Of a stretch of 33,668 bases of DNA, positions 24,759 to 33,572 are shown one piece after another. The translations under genes and the position numbers were made by a program. This DNA comes from Rhizobiales bacterium 32-66-11 (GTDB lineage: Bacteria > Pseudomonadota > Alphaproteobacteria > Rhizobiales > Xanthobacteraceae), in the NCBI GenBank assembly GCA_002304505.1, contig NCEH01000069.1, positions 1 to 33,668 on the forward strand. The letters run 5' to 3'. The notes beneath the pieces are model-generated. The model did not search any database. It worked only from the letters and a program-made list of their open reading frames with translations, and had not been told where the DNA came from. Numbering within the stretch: the stretch's first letter is position 1; the number at the start of each line of letters is the position of its first letter.

Positions 24759-24808
24759 AGATATATCTAAAGATAGGTTCACGCCTTTTTATATCGTTAG
24801 ATATATCT
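24759..24808. promoter_or_regulatory. Two AGATATATCT palindromes, 40 bp apart, upstream of padR (likely operators)
   Basis: The 10-bp palindrome AGATATATCT occurs at 24759-24768 and again at 24799-24808. The first abuts the Shine-Dalgarno of padR and overlaps a second inverted repeat TATCT-AA-AGATA (24764-24775). Winged-helix PadR proteins bind AT-rich palindromes and usually repress their own gene. The sites lie between padR and the divergent xerC, so both could be affected. Confidence 0.65.
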
Positions 24809-24898
24809 TTTCCGCAAGAGGGAGTGTGCGCCTTCGTTAAAGGGCGCATGTTAGGATGCGCAGGGATGTTGCGGGACCAGCAGGGAGACAACGCCGCC

Positions 24899-25826
24899 AT
24901 GGCCATGACCGATGCGCAGAAGGCGGCCCGCGCCATCGAGTGCCTGCTCGCGCCCCTGAGCGCGCAGATGCGCACCGCCGTGGAAGCCTGGCTCGCGCGC
25001 CTCGCCCATGAACGGCGGCTCTCCGCCAAGACGCAGGAGGCCTATGCGCGCGATCTCGCTCTGGTGCTGAACCGGCTCGCGCTGCATCTCGGCGGCGCGC
25101 CCACGCTCGCCGATCTTGCCGCCCTCACCCCGGCCGACGTGCGCGCCGTGATCGCCGGCCGCAAGGCCGAGGGCGTTGCCCCGCGCACCTTGGTGCGTCT
25201 GCTCGCCGCCGCGCGCTCGTTCGCGCGCCATCTGGAACGCGAGGGCCAGGGCGCGGTGGGCGCGCTCACCGCCGTGCGGGCGCCCAAGGTGCCGCACGCG
25301 CTGCCGCGGCCGGTCGGCGTCGGTGCCGCCCGCGCGCTCACCGACCCGCAGACCCGCGCCGGAGAAGAACGGGAAACTTGGGTGCTGATGCGCGACGCGG
25401 CGGTGCTTGCTTTGCTCTATGGCGCGGGCCTGCGCATTTCCGAAGCGCTCGGCCTCACCGCCGGCCAGATCCCGCCCGATGGGCCGGTCGACCACATCAT
25501 CGTCACCGGCAAGGGCAACAAGACGCGCATGGTGCCGCTGATCGCGCCGGTGGTGGACGCGGTGCGCGCCTATGTGACCGCCTGCCCCCACCCGCTGGAG
25601 CGCACCGACCCGCTGTTTGTCGGCACGCGCGGCGGCCCGCTCTCGCCCCGCATCGTGCAGCTCGCGGTGGAGCGCATGCGCGGCGCGCTCGGCCTCGCGC
25701 GGCGGAGAATTGCGCGCCATCCAGGAATTATTGGGCCACGCCTCGCTCTCCACCACGCAGATCTATACCGCGCTGGACGAGAGCCATCTGATGGCGGCCT
25801 ATCGCGCCGCCCATCCCCGCGCCTGA
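24899..25826 (+). pseudogene. xerC: Tyrosine recombinase XerC, interrupted; HxLRH catalytic box missing
   Basis: XerC with XerD resolves chromosome dimers at dif. The N-terminal core-binding domain is normal (WLARLAHERRLSAKTQEAYA). The catalytic domain begins well, with the first active-site Arg in ALLYGAGLRISEAL and the Lys in TGKGNKTRMVPL. After [10 protein letters not shown] (about 25693) the frame shifts, and the sequence resumes in another phase as [20 protein letters not shown] with the Tyr in TQIYTALDE and the usual end AHPRA (TGA at 25824). Compared with the family, about 18 residues are absent: the PHALRHSFATHLL box with catalytic His and Arg. The protein as written would be inactive. 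ATG 24899 has AGGGAGA about 11 bases upstream. Either decay or a sequence artefact is possible; loss of XerC would be surprising in a free-living bacterium. Confidence 0.88.
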
Positions 25827-25838
25827 GGAACGTGAAAC

Positions 25839-26399
25839 TCAGGACCGCGAGGAAAAGGCCCGGCGCCGCAGGGCCCGCACCCGCAGCCAGACGCCGCCGC
25901 CGGGCGTTGCCGCGCGGATGCGCGCCATCATCTCCTGAATGCGCAGTTTCACCGGCGCGACTTCCGCCTCGGCCCAATTCTTGACCCGCACCAGCCAGTT
26001 AAATATCCGCGCGAACCAGCCGATGGACAGAAGCTGCGCCCGGCACACATCGAACAGGAACGCCATCAGCGCGACGCCCACCAGCTTTTCCATGAGCACG
26101 GCGAAGCTGCCGAGGATCCAGCGCTCATGCGCGAACGCCCAGAGCGCGACGACGTACAGCGGCTCCACCAGCAGCAGCGGCACCACGAACAGGGCGAACG
26201 CGCCATAGGGCGGCAGGCGATGGGCCCAGCGCGAAAGGGCGGCCTTGAACGCCTCGAACGGCAGCAGGTCCGCGCACCAGCGCACCAGGGGCGCCAGCTT
26301 GCGCCACAGCCACGCCTCCACGAGGAAGACCACGGCGAGCACCACGAACAGCGGATGCAGGCGGCTGCGCGCCTCGGGCGGCGGAGGGGAAGAAACCAT
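25839..26399 (-). CDS. Conserved membrane protein of unknown function
   Basis: A protein of about 186 residues with three or four hydrophobic segments: PLFVVLAVVFLVEAWLW, GAFALFVVPLLLVEPLYVVAL and a third spanning GSFAVLMEKLVGVALMAFLF. A basic, amphipathic C-terminal third follows (FNWLVRVKNWAEAEVAPVKL onward), probably cytoplasmic. It resembles a conserved hypothetical membrane family of Hyphomicrobiales, and I can assign no function. ATG 26399 is chosen because hydrophobic content begins soon after it; ATG 26417 is an alternative, and neither has a strong Shine-Dalgarno. The gene ends 12 bases from the xerC stop (convergent) and is divergent from the VOC gene. Confidence 0.75.
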   Translation of the reverse strand: MVSSPPPPEARSRLHPLFVVLAVVFLVEAWLWRKLAPLVRWCADLLPFEAFKAALSRWAHRLPPYGAFALFVVPLLLVEPLYVVALWAFAHERWILGSFAVLMEKLVGVALMAFLFDVCRAQLLSIGWFARIFNWLVRVKNWAEAEVAPVKLRIQEMMARIRAATPGGGVWLRVRALRRRAFSSRS

Positions 26400-26580
26400 G
26401 GCCCAGACATGGCCCATTGCAGGCTGCGTTTCAATGGCCGCGTGGTCGACGCCGCAATTGGCGCGCGGATTGCAAATCATTCGCGGGGGGCTGCGGCCGG
26501 CGCGCGGTGCAAGACGTCTTGTGCTCGGAAAACCGCCGGGGCGCCGCCTCCGTCGTGACATTTCCGGAGACCGCTTTTTC

Positions 26581-26988
26581 ATGTTCGACCATATCTCGAT
26601 CGGCGTTACCGATCTCGACCGCTCCCTCACCTTCTACGAGCGCGCGCTTGCACCCCTCGGCTACGTGACCGCCGTGCTTTATAACGAGCCCACCGGCACC
26701 CGCTCGGCCGGCTTCGGCCGCGCCACGGCGGCACCGGAGGACACGCCGCCCTTCTGGCTGGAGGAGCGCAAGGGCGCCGCCATCGCCTGTCCGGCGGGCA
26801 CGCATCTGTGCTTCAAGGCGGCAGAGCGGGCCGGCGTGCACGCCTTCCACGCGGCGGGCCTCGCGGCCGGCGGCGCCTGCAACGGCGCGCCCGGTCCGCG
26901 CCCGGCCTATGGCCCAAGCTATTATGCCGGCTTCCTCACCGACCCGGACGGCTGGCGGATCGAGGCCGTGACCTTCAGCCCGGACTGA
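26581..26988 (+). CDS. VOC-family (glyoxalase/dioxygenase superfamily) protein
   Basis: A 135-residue protein with the paired beta-alpha-beta-beta-beta modules of the vicinal oxygen chelate fold. The N-terminus FDHISIGVTDLDRSLTFYER carries a likely metal-ligand His (residue 4), and GTHLCFKAAERAGVHAFHAA marks the second half. The end YYAGFLTDPDGWRIEAVTF gives the typical DPDG turn and a Glu in the last strand. These cytoplasmic proteins include lyases, isomerases and dioxygenases; the reaction cannot be told from sequence. ATG 26581 is the family start, with GGAG about 11 bases upstream. It is divergent from the membrane protein gene and followed by a GC-rich hairpin. Confidence 0.9.
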   Translation: MFDHISIGVTDLDRSLTFYERALAPLGYVTAVLYNEPTGTRSAGFGRATAAPEDTPPFWLEERKGAAIACPAGTHLCFKAAERAGVHAFHAAGLAAGGACNGAPGPRPAYGPSYYAGFLTDPDGWRIEAVTFSPD

Positions 26989-27314
26989 GAGCGGCGCGCG
27001 CCGCTTGGCAGCGAAAAGCCGGCCCGCCGGGGCCGGCACTTCGCCCGCGCATGACCCCCGCGCCGCCCATGCGGCCTGGCGGGGGGCTCGGGTTTTGCCG
27101 GTTTGAAAGCCCGGCCGGGGACGCGCGCCGGCTTGCGTGCCATCCGCCGATGGGTCGAACGGCGCAACCCAGCGTTGGGGCTCACCTTTGCGTGATCGAA
27201 AGCGCGGAGGCCGGTGATTTGCCGTTTTCGCGAGCAGATGCGCTTTATTCAGGCTTCGCCGGCGCGCAATCGCGGGTCTAGCCTCACACCCTGGATGCAA
27301 CGGGAGTGTGACGA
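26989..27314. other. Intergenic region with GC-rich hairpins
   Basis: About 326 bases with no recognised gene. A perfect 8-bp hairpin (GCCGGCCC at 27018-27025 with 27030-27037, loop GCCG) lies 30 bases after the VOC stop. It has TTTT on its minus-strand side but not on the plus side. The rest must carry the promoter of the small secreted ORF at 27315; no clear promoter boxes were found. Confidence 0.5.
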
Positions 27315-27497
27315 ATGAGACCGACTGCAATCGGCCTGCGGGCGCTCTCGATCCTGGCTTTTTCGGCCGTTGGCGCCGTCGCCATCGCCCCGGCGGGTCC
27401 GGCTTTCGCCAATTTCCCGCCCGATGCCGCGGCCGGTATCAGCACCACGGAGTCCACCGCTACGGTTTCCGCGCCGATCCCCAGCAGGCGCACCTGA
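27315..27497 (+). CDS. Candidate small secreted protein
   Basis: A 60-residue ORF starting MRPTAIGLRALSILAFSAVG, a clear Sec signal peptide, with likely cleavage after PAFA, leaving about 28 mature residues (NFPPDAAAGISTTESTATVS and a short basic end). GGGAG lies about 9 bases before the ATG. Apart from the signal peptide there is no recognisable feature. It is convergent with lpd and its terminator. The ribosome site and signal peptide favour a real gene, but short ORFs in GC-rich DNA can show this by chance. Confidence 0.5.
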   Translation: MRPTAIGLRALSILAFSAVGAVAIAPAGPAFANFPPDAAAGISTTESTATVSAPIPSRRT

Positions 27498-27537
27498 CCT
27501 CGCCGCGGCGACGCCGCTCTCGCGCCACAGCTTTGGC

Positions 27538-27571
27538 AAAAGGGCCGGCCACCGGAATGGCGGCCAGCCCT
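27538..27571 (-). terminator. Rho-independent terminator of the suc-lpd operon
   Basis: A 9-bp stem with one G:T pair (27542-27550 with 27562-27570) begins 6 bases after the lpd stop and is followed on the minus strand by TTTTGCC. Confidence 0.7.
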
Positions 27572-27576
27572 TCGGC

Positions 27577-28980
27577 TCACATGTGGATGGCGCGCTTTTC
27601 CACCGCCATGGCCGCTTCCTTCACCGCTTCCGAGCGGGTGGGATGGGCATGGCAGGTGCGGGCCAGATCCTCGGACGAGCCGCCGAATTCCATCAGCACG
27701 GCGCATTCGTGGATCAGCTCGCCCGCCTCGGCACCGATGATATGGGCGCCGAGCACCTTGTCGGTGGTGGCATCGGCCAGGATCTTCACGAACCCGTCCG
27801 TGGTGTTGTTCACCTTCGCGCGGCCGTTGGCGGTGAAGGGGAATTTGCCGACGTTATAGGCGATGCCGGCCTCCTTCAGCTCTTCCTCGGTCTTGCCGAC
27901 GGAGGCCACTTCCGGGAAGGTGTAGACCACGCCGGGAATCACGTCGTAATTCACATGGCCCGCCTTGCCGGCCAGGATCTCCGCCACCGCGACGCCCTCG
28001 TCCTCGGCCTTGTGGGCGAGCATGGGGCCGGCGATCACGTCGCCGATGGCATAGATGCCGTCCACGGTCGACTTGAAGTGGGTATCCACCACCACGCGGC
28101 CGCGCTTGTCGGTCTCGACCCCGATCTCGGCAAGGCCGAGCCCGGCGGTATAAGCGACACGGCCGATGGCCACCAGCACCACGTCCGCTTCCAGCGTCTC
28201 GGCCGCGCCACCGGCGGCGGGCTCGATGGACACCTTCAGCGTCGCGCCGGACGTGTCGACACCCGTCACCTTGGTGCCGAGCTTGAAGTCGAAGCCCTGC
28301 TTGGCGAGGATGCGCTGGAAGGATTTCGCCACATCGCCGTCCATGCCGGGCAGGATGCGATCGAGATATTCCACCACGGTCACCTGCGCGCCGAGGCGGC
28401 GCCACACGCTGCCGAGCTCGAGGCCGATCACGCCCGCGCCCACCACCACCATTTTGCCGGGCACCTTCGCCAAGGTCAGCGCGCCGGTGGAGGAGACGAT
28501 GCGCTCCTCGTCGATGGTCACGCCGGGAAGCTGCGCCACGTCGGAGCCGGTGGCGATGACGATATTCTTCGTCTCGACCACCTGCGTGGAGCCGTCGGAA
28601 TTGAGGGTGACTTCCACCTTGCCGGCGCCAAGGATCTTGCCGGTGCCGAAGAACACGTCGACCTTGTTCTTCTTCAGCAGGAATTCGACGCCCTTCACAT
28701 TGCCGTCCACGCCCTTGTCCTTGAAGGCGAGCATGGCCGGCAGATCGAGCGTGGGGGTGCTGACGCCGATGCCCATGGAGGCGAACTTGTGGCCCGCTTC
28801 CTCGAAGAATTCGGAGGCATAAAGCAGCGCCTTGGAGGGGATGCAGCCCACATTCAGGCAGGTGCCGCCATGGGTGGCGCGCTTCTCCACCACCGCGACC
28901 TTCAGGCCGAGCTGGGCCGCGCGGATGGCGCCGACATAGCCGCCGGGGCCGGTGCCGATGACGATGAGATCGTAGGACAT
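27577..28980 (-). CDS. lpdA: Dihydrolipoyl dehydrogenase (E3)
   Basis: A 467-residue FAD enzyme that reoxidises dihydrolipoyl groups of 2-oxoacid dehydrogenases with NAD+. It shows the FAD-binding [17 protein letters not shown] (residues about 9-25), the redox disulfide in [13 protein letters not shown], the NAD-binding [16 protein letters not shown], the second FAD motif [20 protein letters not shown] and the C-terminal catalytic HAHPTRSEA. Length and order are normal. GGAG is 7 bases before the ATG at 28980. It is the last gene of the suc operon, 112 bases downstream of sucB; a REP-like element lies in that gap. It probably serves the 2-oxoglutarate complex. Confidence 0.97.
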   Translation of the reverse strand: MSYDLIVIGTGPGGYVGAIRAAQLGLKVAVVEKRATHGGTCLNVGCIPSKALLYASEFFEEAGHKFASMGIGVSTPTLDLPAMLAFKDKGVDGNVKGVEFLLKKNKVDVFFGTGKILGAGKVEVTLNSDGSTQVVETKNIVIATGSDVAQLPGVTIDEERIVSSTGALTLAKVPGKMVVVGAGVIGLELGSVWRRLGAQVTVVEYLDRILPGMDGDVAKSFQRILAKQGFDFKLGTKVTGVDTSGATLKVSIEPAAGGAAETLEADVVLVAIGRVAYTAGLGLAEIGVETDKRGRVVVDTHFKSTVDGIYAIGDVIAGPMLAHKAEDEGVAVAEILAGKAGHVNYDVIPGVVYTFPEVASVGKTEEELKEAGIAYNVGKFPFTANGRAKVNNTTDGFVKILADATTDKVLGAHIIGAEAGELIHECAVLMEFGGSSEDLARTCHAHPTRSEAVKEAAMAVEKRAIHM

Positions 28981-28999
28981 GAGACTACTCCGATCGGGT

Positions 29000-29072
29000 C
29001 GCCACGGCCGGGCCCGGCCATCCACGTCCGCCGGGCGTCGCGTGGATGCCCGGGCGCTGCCCGGGCATGACG
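29000..29072. repeat. REP-like compound palindrome between sucB and lpd
   Basis: One palindrome (GGCCGGGCCCGGCC, near 29006-29019) is followed by an ATCCACG...CGTGGAT pair and a second, perfect 10-bp stem (29046-29055 with 29059-29068, loop GCT). The motif GGATGCCCGGGC...GCCCGGGCATGACGG is the common style of extragenic palindromes in Hyphomicrobiales genomes. It sits inside the operon, where it may affect mRNA processing or lpd expression. Confidence 0.65.
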
Positions 29073-29092
29073 GCGGAAGATGTTGCTTGAAC

Positions 29093-30285
29093 TCACAGAT
29101 CCAGAACGAGGCGCGCCGGATCTTCGAGGGTTTCCTTCACGCGCACCAGGAAGGTCACGGCCTCGCGGCCGTCGACGATGCGGTGGTCGTAAGAGAGCGC
29201 GAGATACATCATCGGGCGGATCACCACCTGGCCCTTGATGGCCACCGGCCGTTCCTCGATGCGGTGCATGCCGAGAATGCCCGACTGCGGCGCATTGAGG
29301 ATGGGGGTGGACATCAGCGAGCCGTAGATGCCGCCATTGGTGATGGTGAAGGTGCCGCCCTGCATGTCCTCGATGCCGAGCCGGCCACCGACATCTGGTC
29401 GGCGTCGCGCACCACCGGAACCACGAGGCCCTTCTCGGTGCCGACCGCGATGCCGATGTTGTAGTAATTCTTATAGACCAGATCCTGCCCGTCGATCTCG
29501 GCATTCACCGCCGGGATGTCTTTCAGCGCCTGGATCACGGCCTTGGTGAAGAAGCCCATGAAGCCCAGCTTGGTGCCGTGCTTCTTCTCGAAGGCGTCCT
29601 TGAACTGGGCGCGCAGGCCCATGACGCCGCTCATGTCCACGTCGTTGAACGTGGTGAGCATGGCGGCGGTGTTCTGGGCGTCCTTCAGGCGGCGGGCAAT
29701 GGTCTGCCGCAGCTTGGTCATCTTCACGCGCTCTTCGAGCGCGGCGTCGTTCGCCGAGGACGGCGCGCGGGCGGCGACCGGGGCGGGCGCGGCCCGCACG
29801 GCGGCGATGGCCGAGAGCATGTCGCCCTTGGTCACGCGGCCGTCCTTGCCGGAACCGTCCACGCCGGCCGGCGACACGCCGCTCTCCGCCGCGATGCGGG
29901 CGACGGCGGGGCCGTTGGCGTCGGTGGCGGCGGCCTTGGCGGGCGCGGGCTTCGGCGCGGAAGGCGCCTGCTGGCCGGCCGGCGGAGCCTTGGGCGCTTC
30001 GGCCTTCGGGGCTTCGGCCTTGGGAGCGGGCGCCGCGGCAGCGCCCGAGCCTTCGCCGAGCATGCCGAGCAGCGCGCCCACCCCGACCGTCTCGCCATCC
30101 TTGGCGACGATTTCGGCCAGCACGCCGGCGGCGGGCGCCGGCACTTCCACGGTGACCTTGTCGGTTTCAAGCTCCACCAGCGGCTCGTCGGCTTTCACCG
30201 CCTCGCCCGGCTTCTTGAACCACTTGCCGATGGTCGCTTCCGTCACGGATTCGCCGAGCGTTGGAACGCGGATCTCGGTGGCCAT
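29093..30285 (-). pseudogene. sucB: 2-oxoglutarate dehydrogenase E2 (SucB), frame broken near 29380
   Basis: Dihydrolipoyl succinyltransferase of the 2-oxoglutarate complex. From ATG 30285 it shows an N-terminal lipoyl domain (Lys43 in [10 protein letters not shown]), an Ala/Pro/Lys linker, a peripheral subunit-binding domain ([20 protein letters not shown], then GRVTKGD) and most of the acyltransferase core up to [15 protein letters not shown]. There, at about 29378-29384, the frame changes. The correct text resumes out of phase as [20 protein letters not shown] and runs through the catalytic SYDHRIVDG to the stop at 29093. About 16 residues of the IEKxIxxxxxRARDGK type are missing. Without a frame correction no functional E2 is made, which would disable the TCA cycle. 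A sequence artefact is therefore a strong possibility. It is flanked by intact sucA and lpd. Confidence 0.9.
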
Positions 30286-30336
30286 GGGGATCGTCTTCTT
30301 TCGTTGGGGCGGGTTATCGAGCGAGAGAGCCAGTCC

Positions 30337-33231
30337 TCAGCTGAGGGCGTCCTCGAGGAACGCCTTCAGCTGCGCGAGATGCTTGGACATGAGCCCGGTG
30401 GCAGTGGCCGCGGACGCCGGACGGCCGGCGTAGCGCGGACGCTTGGAAGCGGCGCCGATATTCTCCAGCACCCATTCCAGATACGGCTGCACGAAGGCCC
30501 AGGCACCCTGGTTCTTCGGCTCTTCCTGGCACCAGACCACTTCCGCGTTCTTGAAGCGCGCAAGTTCCTGGACCAGGGTCTTGAGCGGGAACGGGAACAA
30601 TTGCTCGACGCGCATGAGATACACGTCGGTGGTTCCGCGCTTCTCGCGCTCCTCATAGAGGTCGTAATAGACCTTGCCGGTGCACAGCACGACGCGGCGG
30701 ATCTTGTCGTCCGCCACCAGCTTCACCGAATCCGCGGTCGGATGCGACTGGGCATCGTCGAACAGGATGCGGTGGAAGGTGGTGCCTTCAGCCAATTCCG
30801 CCAGGCTGGACACCGCCCGCTTGTGGCGCAGCAGCGACTTCGGCGTCATCAGGATCAGCGGCTTGCGGAACTCGCGCTTCATCTGGCGGCGTAGGATGTG
30901 GAAGTAATTGGCAGGCGTGGAGCAGTTCGCCACCTGCATATTGTCTTCCGCGCACATCTGGAGATAGCGCTCCAGGCGGGCGGAGGAATGCTCCGGCCCC
31001 TGGCCTTCATAGCCGTGCGGCAGCAGGCACACGAGGCCCGACATGCGCAGCCACTTGCGCTCGCCCGAGGAGATGAACTGGTCGAACACCACCTGCGCGC
31101 CGTTCGCGAAGTCGCCGAACTGGGCTTCCCACAGAACCAGCGTGTTGGGCTCCGAGAGGGTGTAGCCATATTCGAAGCCGAGCACCGCCTCTTCCGAGAG
31201 CATCGAATTGATGACCTCGTATTTGGCCTGGTCGGCCGTGAGATGGTTGAACGGCTTGTAGCGCGCTTCGTTCTCCTGGTCGGTCAGCACCGAATGGCGC
31301 TGGGAGAAGGTGCCGCGCTCCACGTCCTGGCCGGACAGGCGGACCGGATTTCCCTCCTCCAGCAGGCTGCAGAAGGCGAGCGCCTCGCCGGTCGCCCAGT
31401 CGATCCCCTCGCCGGTCTCGATCGCGTTGCGGCGATTGTCGAGGAAGCGCTGGATGGTGCGGTGGACGGTGAAGCCCTCCGGCACGCGGGTGATCTTCTC
31501 CTCGTGGATCGCCTTGAAGCCGGCCCAGCGCCCGTCCAGCCAGTCGGCCTTGTTGGGCTTATAGGCTTGGCCCGCTTCATATTCGCCTTCCAGCCGGTCC
31601 CGCCAGGCGGCGCGGAGCTTGTCCACCTCGCCGGATTCGAGCACGCCCTCTTCCACCAGGCGGTTGGAATACAGGTCGAGCACGCCGGGATGCTGGCGGA
31701 TCACCTTATACATGTGCGGCTGGGTGAACGAGGGCTCGTCGCCTTCGTTATGGCCGTAGCGGCGGTAGCAGAACATGTCGATCACGACCGGCTTGTGGAA
31801 GCGCTGCCGGAACTCGATCGCCACCTTGGCGCAGAAGGTCACCGCCTCGGGATCGTCGCCGTTCACGTGGAAAATCGGCGCCTCGATCATCTTCGCCACG
31901 TCGGAGGGATAGGGCGAGGAGCGCGAATAGCGCGGATTGGTGGTGAAGCCGATCTGGTTGTTGATGATGAAATGGATCGAACCGCCGGTGCGGTGACCCT
32001 TCAGCCCGGAGAGGCCCAGGCATTCGGCGACCACGCCCTGGCCGGCGAAGGCGGCATCGCCGTGGATCAGCAGCGGCAGCACCTTCACGCGCTCGCTGTC
32101 CTTCAGCTGGTCCTGCTTGGCGCGCGCCTTGCCGAGCACCACGGGATCGACGATCTCGAGATGCGAGGGGTTGGCGGTCAGCGAGATATGGACCTTGTTG
32201 CCGTCGAACTCGCGGTCGGACGACGCGCCGAGATGGTACTTCACATCGCCCGAGCCCTCGACCTCGTCGGGGGCCCAGGAGCCGCCCTTGAACTCGTGGA
32301 ACAGGGCGCGGTGCGGCTTGCCCATCACCTGGGTCAGCGTGTTCAGGCGGCCGCGATGGGCCATGCCGAACACGATGTCCTCGACGCCGAGGCTGCCGCC
32401 GCGCTTGATGATCTGCTCCAGCGCCGGGATCAGGCTTTCGCCACCGTCCAGGCCGAAGCGCTTGGTGCCGGTGTACTTCACGTCGAGGAACTTCTCGAAG
32501 CCCTCGGCCTCCACCAGCTTGTTCAGGATCGCGCGCTTGCCCTCGCGGGTGAAGCTGACTTCCTTGTCCGGACCCTCGATGCGTTCCTGAATCCAGGCCT
32601 TCTCCTCGGGCGAGGAGATGTGCATGAACTCGACGCCGATGGTGCGGCAATAGGTGCGGCGCAGGATCGCGATCATCTCGCGCACGGTGGCAAATTCCAG
32701 CCCGAGCACGTTGTCGATGAAGATCTTGCGGTCGAGGTCGGCCTCATAGAAGCCGTAGGACACCGGGTCCAGCTCGGGCGCCTCGCGCGGCGGGGTGAGC
32801 TTGAGCGGGTCGAGATCGGCATGCAGATGGCCGCGCATGCGATAGGCGCGGATCATCATCAGCGCCTTCACGGAATCGCGAGTCGCCTGCTGCACGTCGG
32901 TGGAGGAGAATTCGATGCCGGCCTTCTGGGCCTTGGCCTGGACCTTGTCCGCGACCTTCTTCTCGACCTCGATCCAGTTTCCATCGAGGGCCGAGACCAG
33001 TTCGCCATTGGCATGGATCGGCCAGTTCGGCCTTTTCCAAGAGGCGCCGTCGGCATTCTTGCGAACCTGGGCGGGATCATCGTTCAGGGCGGCGAAGAAG
33101 CTCTGCCACTGCGCATCCACCGAAGCTGGATCAGCTTCGTAGCGGGCATAGAGATCGTCGATCCACTGAGCGTTACCTCCATACAGAAAGGAGGTGGCGA
33201 GAAGCTGTTCGTTCTGGTCCGCACGCGACAT
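30337..33231 (-). CDS. sucA: 2-oxoglutarate dehydrogenase E1 component (SucA)
   Basis: A 964-residue thiamine-diphosphate enzyme that decarboxylates 2-oxoglutarate and transfers the succinyl group to SucB. The N-terminus (MSRADQNEQLLATSFLYGGN, then WIDDLYARYEADP) matches alphaproteobacterial SucA. Conserved blocks appear in order: RGHLHADLDPL, RTYCRTIGVEFMHI, FGMAHRGRLNTL, KYHLGASSDREFDG, LTANPSHLEIVDPVV, LLIHGDAAFAGQG, the ThDP site around HVNGDDPEAV, and PHGYEGQGPEHSSARLER in the C-terminal part. ATG 33231 is chosen over the upstream in-frame ATG at 33318, because the extra 29 residues have no similarity. It ends 51 bases before sucB. The gene appears intact, unlike sucB. Confidence 0.97.
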   Translation of the reverse strand: MSRADQNEQLLATSFLYGGNAQWIDDLYARYEADPASVDAQWQSFFAALNDDPAQVRKNADGASWKRPNWPIHANGELVSALDGNWIEVEKKVADKVQAKAQKAGIEFSSTDVQQATRDSVKALMMIRAYRMRGHLHADLDPLKLTPPREAPELDPVSYGFYEADLDRKIFIDNVLGLEFATVREMIAILRRTYCRTIGVEFMHISSPEEKAWIQERIEGPDKEVSFTREGKRAILNKLVEAEGFEKFLDVKYTGTKRFGLDGGESLIPALEQIIKRGGSLGVEDIVFGMAHRGRLNTLTQVMGKPHRALFHEFKGGSWAPDEVEGSGDVKYHLGASSDREFDGNKVHISLTANPSHLEIVDPVVLGKARAKQDQLKDSERVKVLPLLIHGDAAFAGQGVVAECLGLSGLKGHRTGGSIHFIINNQIGFTTNPRYSRSSPYPSDVAKMIEAPIFHVNGDDPEAVTFCAKVAIEFRQRFHKPVVIDMFCYRRYGHNEGDEPSFTQPHMYKVIRQHPGVLDLYSNRLVEEGVLESGEVDKLRAAWRDRLEGEYEAGQAYKPNKADWLDGRWAGFKAIHEEKITRVPEGFTVHRTIQRFLDNRRNAIETGEGIDWATGEALAFCSLLEEGNPVRLSGQDVERGTFSQRHSVLTDQENEARYKPFNHLTADQAKYEVINSMLSEEAVLGFEYGYTLSEPNTLVLWEAQFGDFANGAQVVFDQFISSGERKWLRMSGLVCLLPHGYEGQGPEHSSARLERYLQMCAEDNMQVANCSTPANYFHILRRQMKREFRKPLILMTPKSLLRHKRAVSSLAELAEGTTFHRILFDDAQSHPTADSVKLVADDKIRRVVLCTGKVYYDLYEEREKRGTTDVYLMRVEQLFPFPLKTLVQELARFKNAEVVWCQEEPKNQGAWAFVQPYLEWVLENIGAASKRPRYAGRPASAATATGLMSKHLAQLKAFLEDALS

Positions 33232-33572
33232 GGGCTTAATCCCGGATGGCCTTGGCGCCGTGGCTTTAAGAGCGCAACTGGCCCCGAAAACCAAGCCCCA
33301 AGCGCCGAGCGCTGCCACAAAGTTGAGACTGGGACGGCTAAGATCCCAGCCTTTCGACCGAAACGCCCCAGCTCAGCCGGAGGCGCGACGATCGACGCCC
33401 CGTACATAAACCTGCCGCAGGGTGCACGGAAGGGACAATCCGTGTCCTTTTGGCAGCTTTATCGGCAGGGCCGAGCTGCCTCCCATGCAGGCCACGCCGC
33501 CGTGGCGAAATGCGCGGCAGGCCCGCAAAAGGAGCAAATGGCCCGGCAGCACGGCCGCCGGGCCGGTGTCGA
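33232..33572. other. Intergenic region between sucD and sucA
   Basis: A gap of about 340 bases on the minus-strand path from sucD to sucA. A GC-rich hairpin (next entry) follows the sucD stop. The rest probably holds a separate sucA promoter, since the gap is long for an operon. I could not place -35/-10 boxes or a known regulator site. Small inverted repeats exist, for example CACGGA...TCCGTG near 33424-33443, but none is distinctive. Confidence 0.5.
33540..33564 (-). terminator. Hairpin downstream of sucD
   Basis: An 8-bp stem (GGCCCGGC at 33540-33547 with 33557-33564, loop of 9) starts 8 bases after the sucD stop on the minus strand, followed by ATTTGCTCCTTTTG. A weak or partial terminator would let some transcription pass to sucA. 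Confidence 0.5.

Noticed and set aside
27370..29070. Plus-strand ORF of 566 codons opposite lpd.
   Set aside because: His/Gly/Ala-rich shadow; the minus strand encodes a full dihydrolipoyl dehydrogenase.
31860..31880. Second CACGTG palindrome (TTCACGTGGAAAA) as another parS site.
   Set aside because: It matches only about 11 of 16 parS positions and lies in the conserved HVNGDD coding stretch of sucA.
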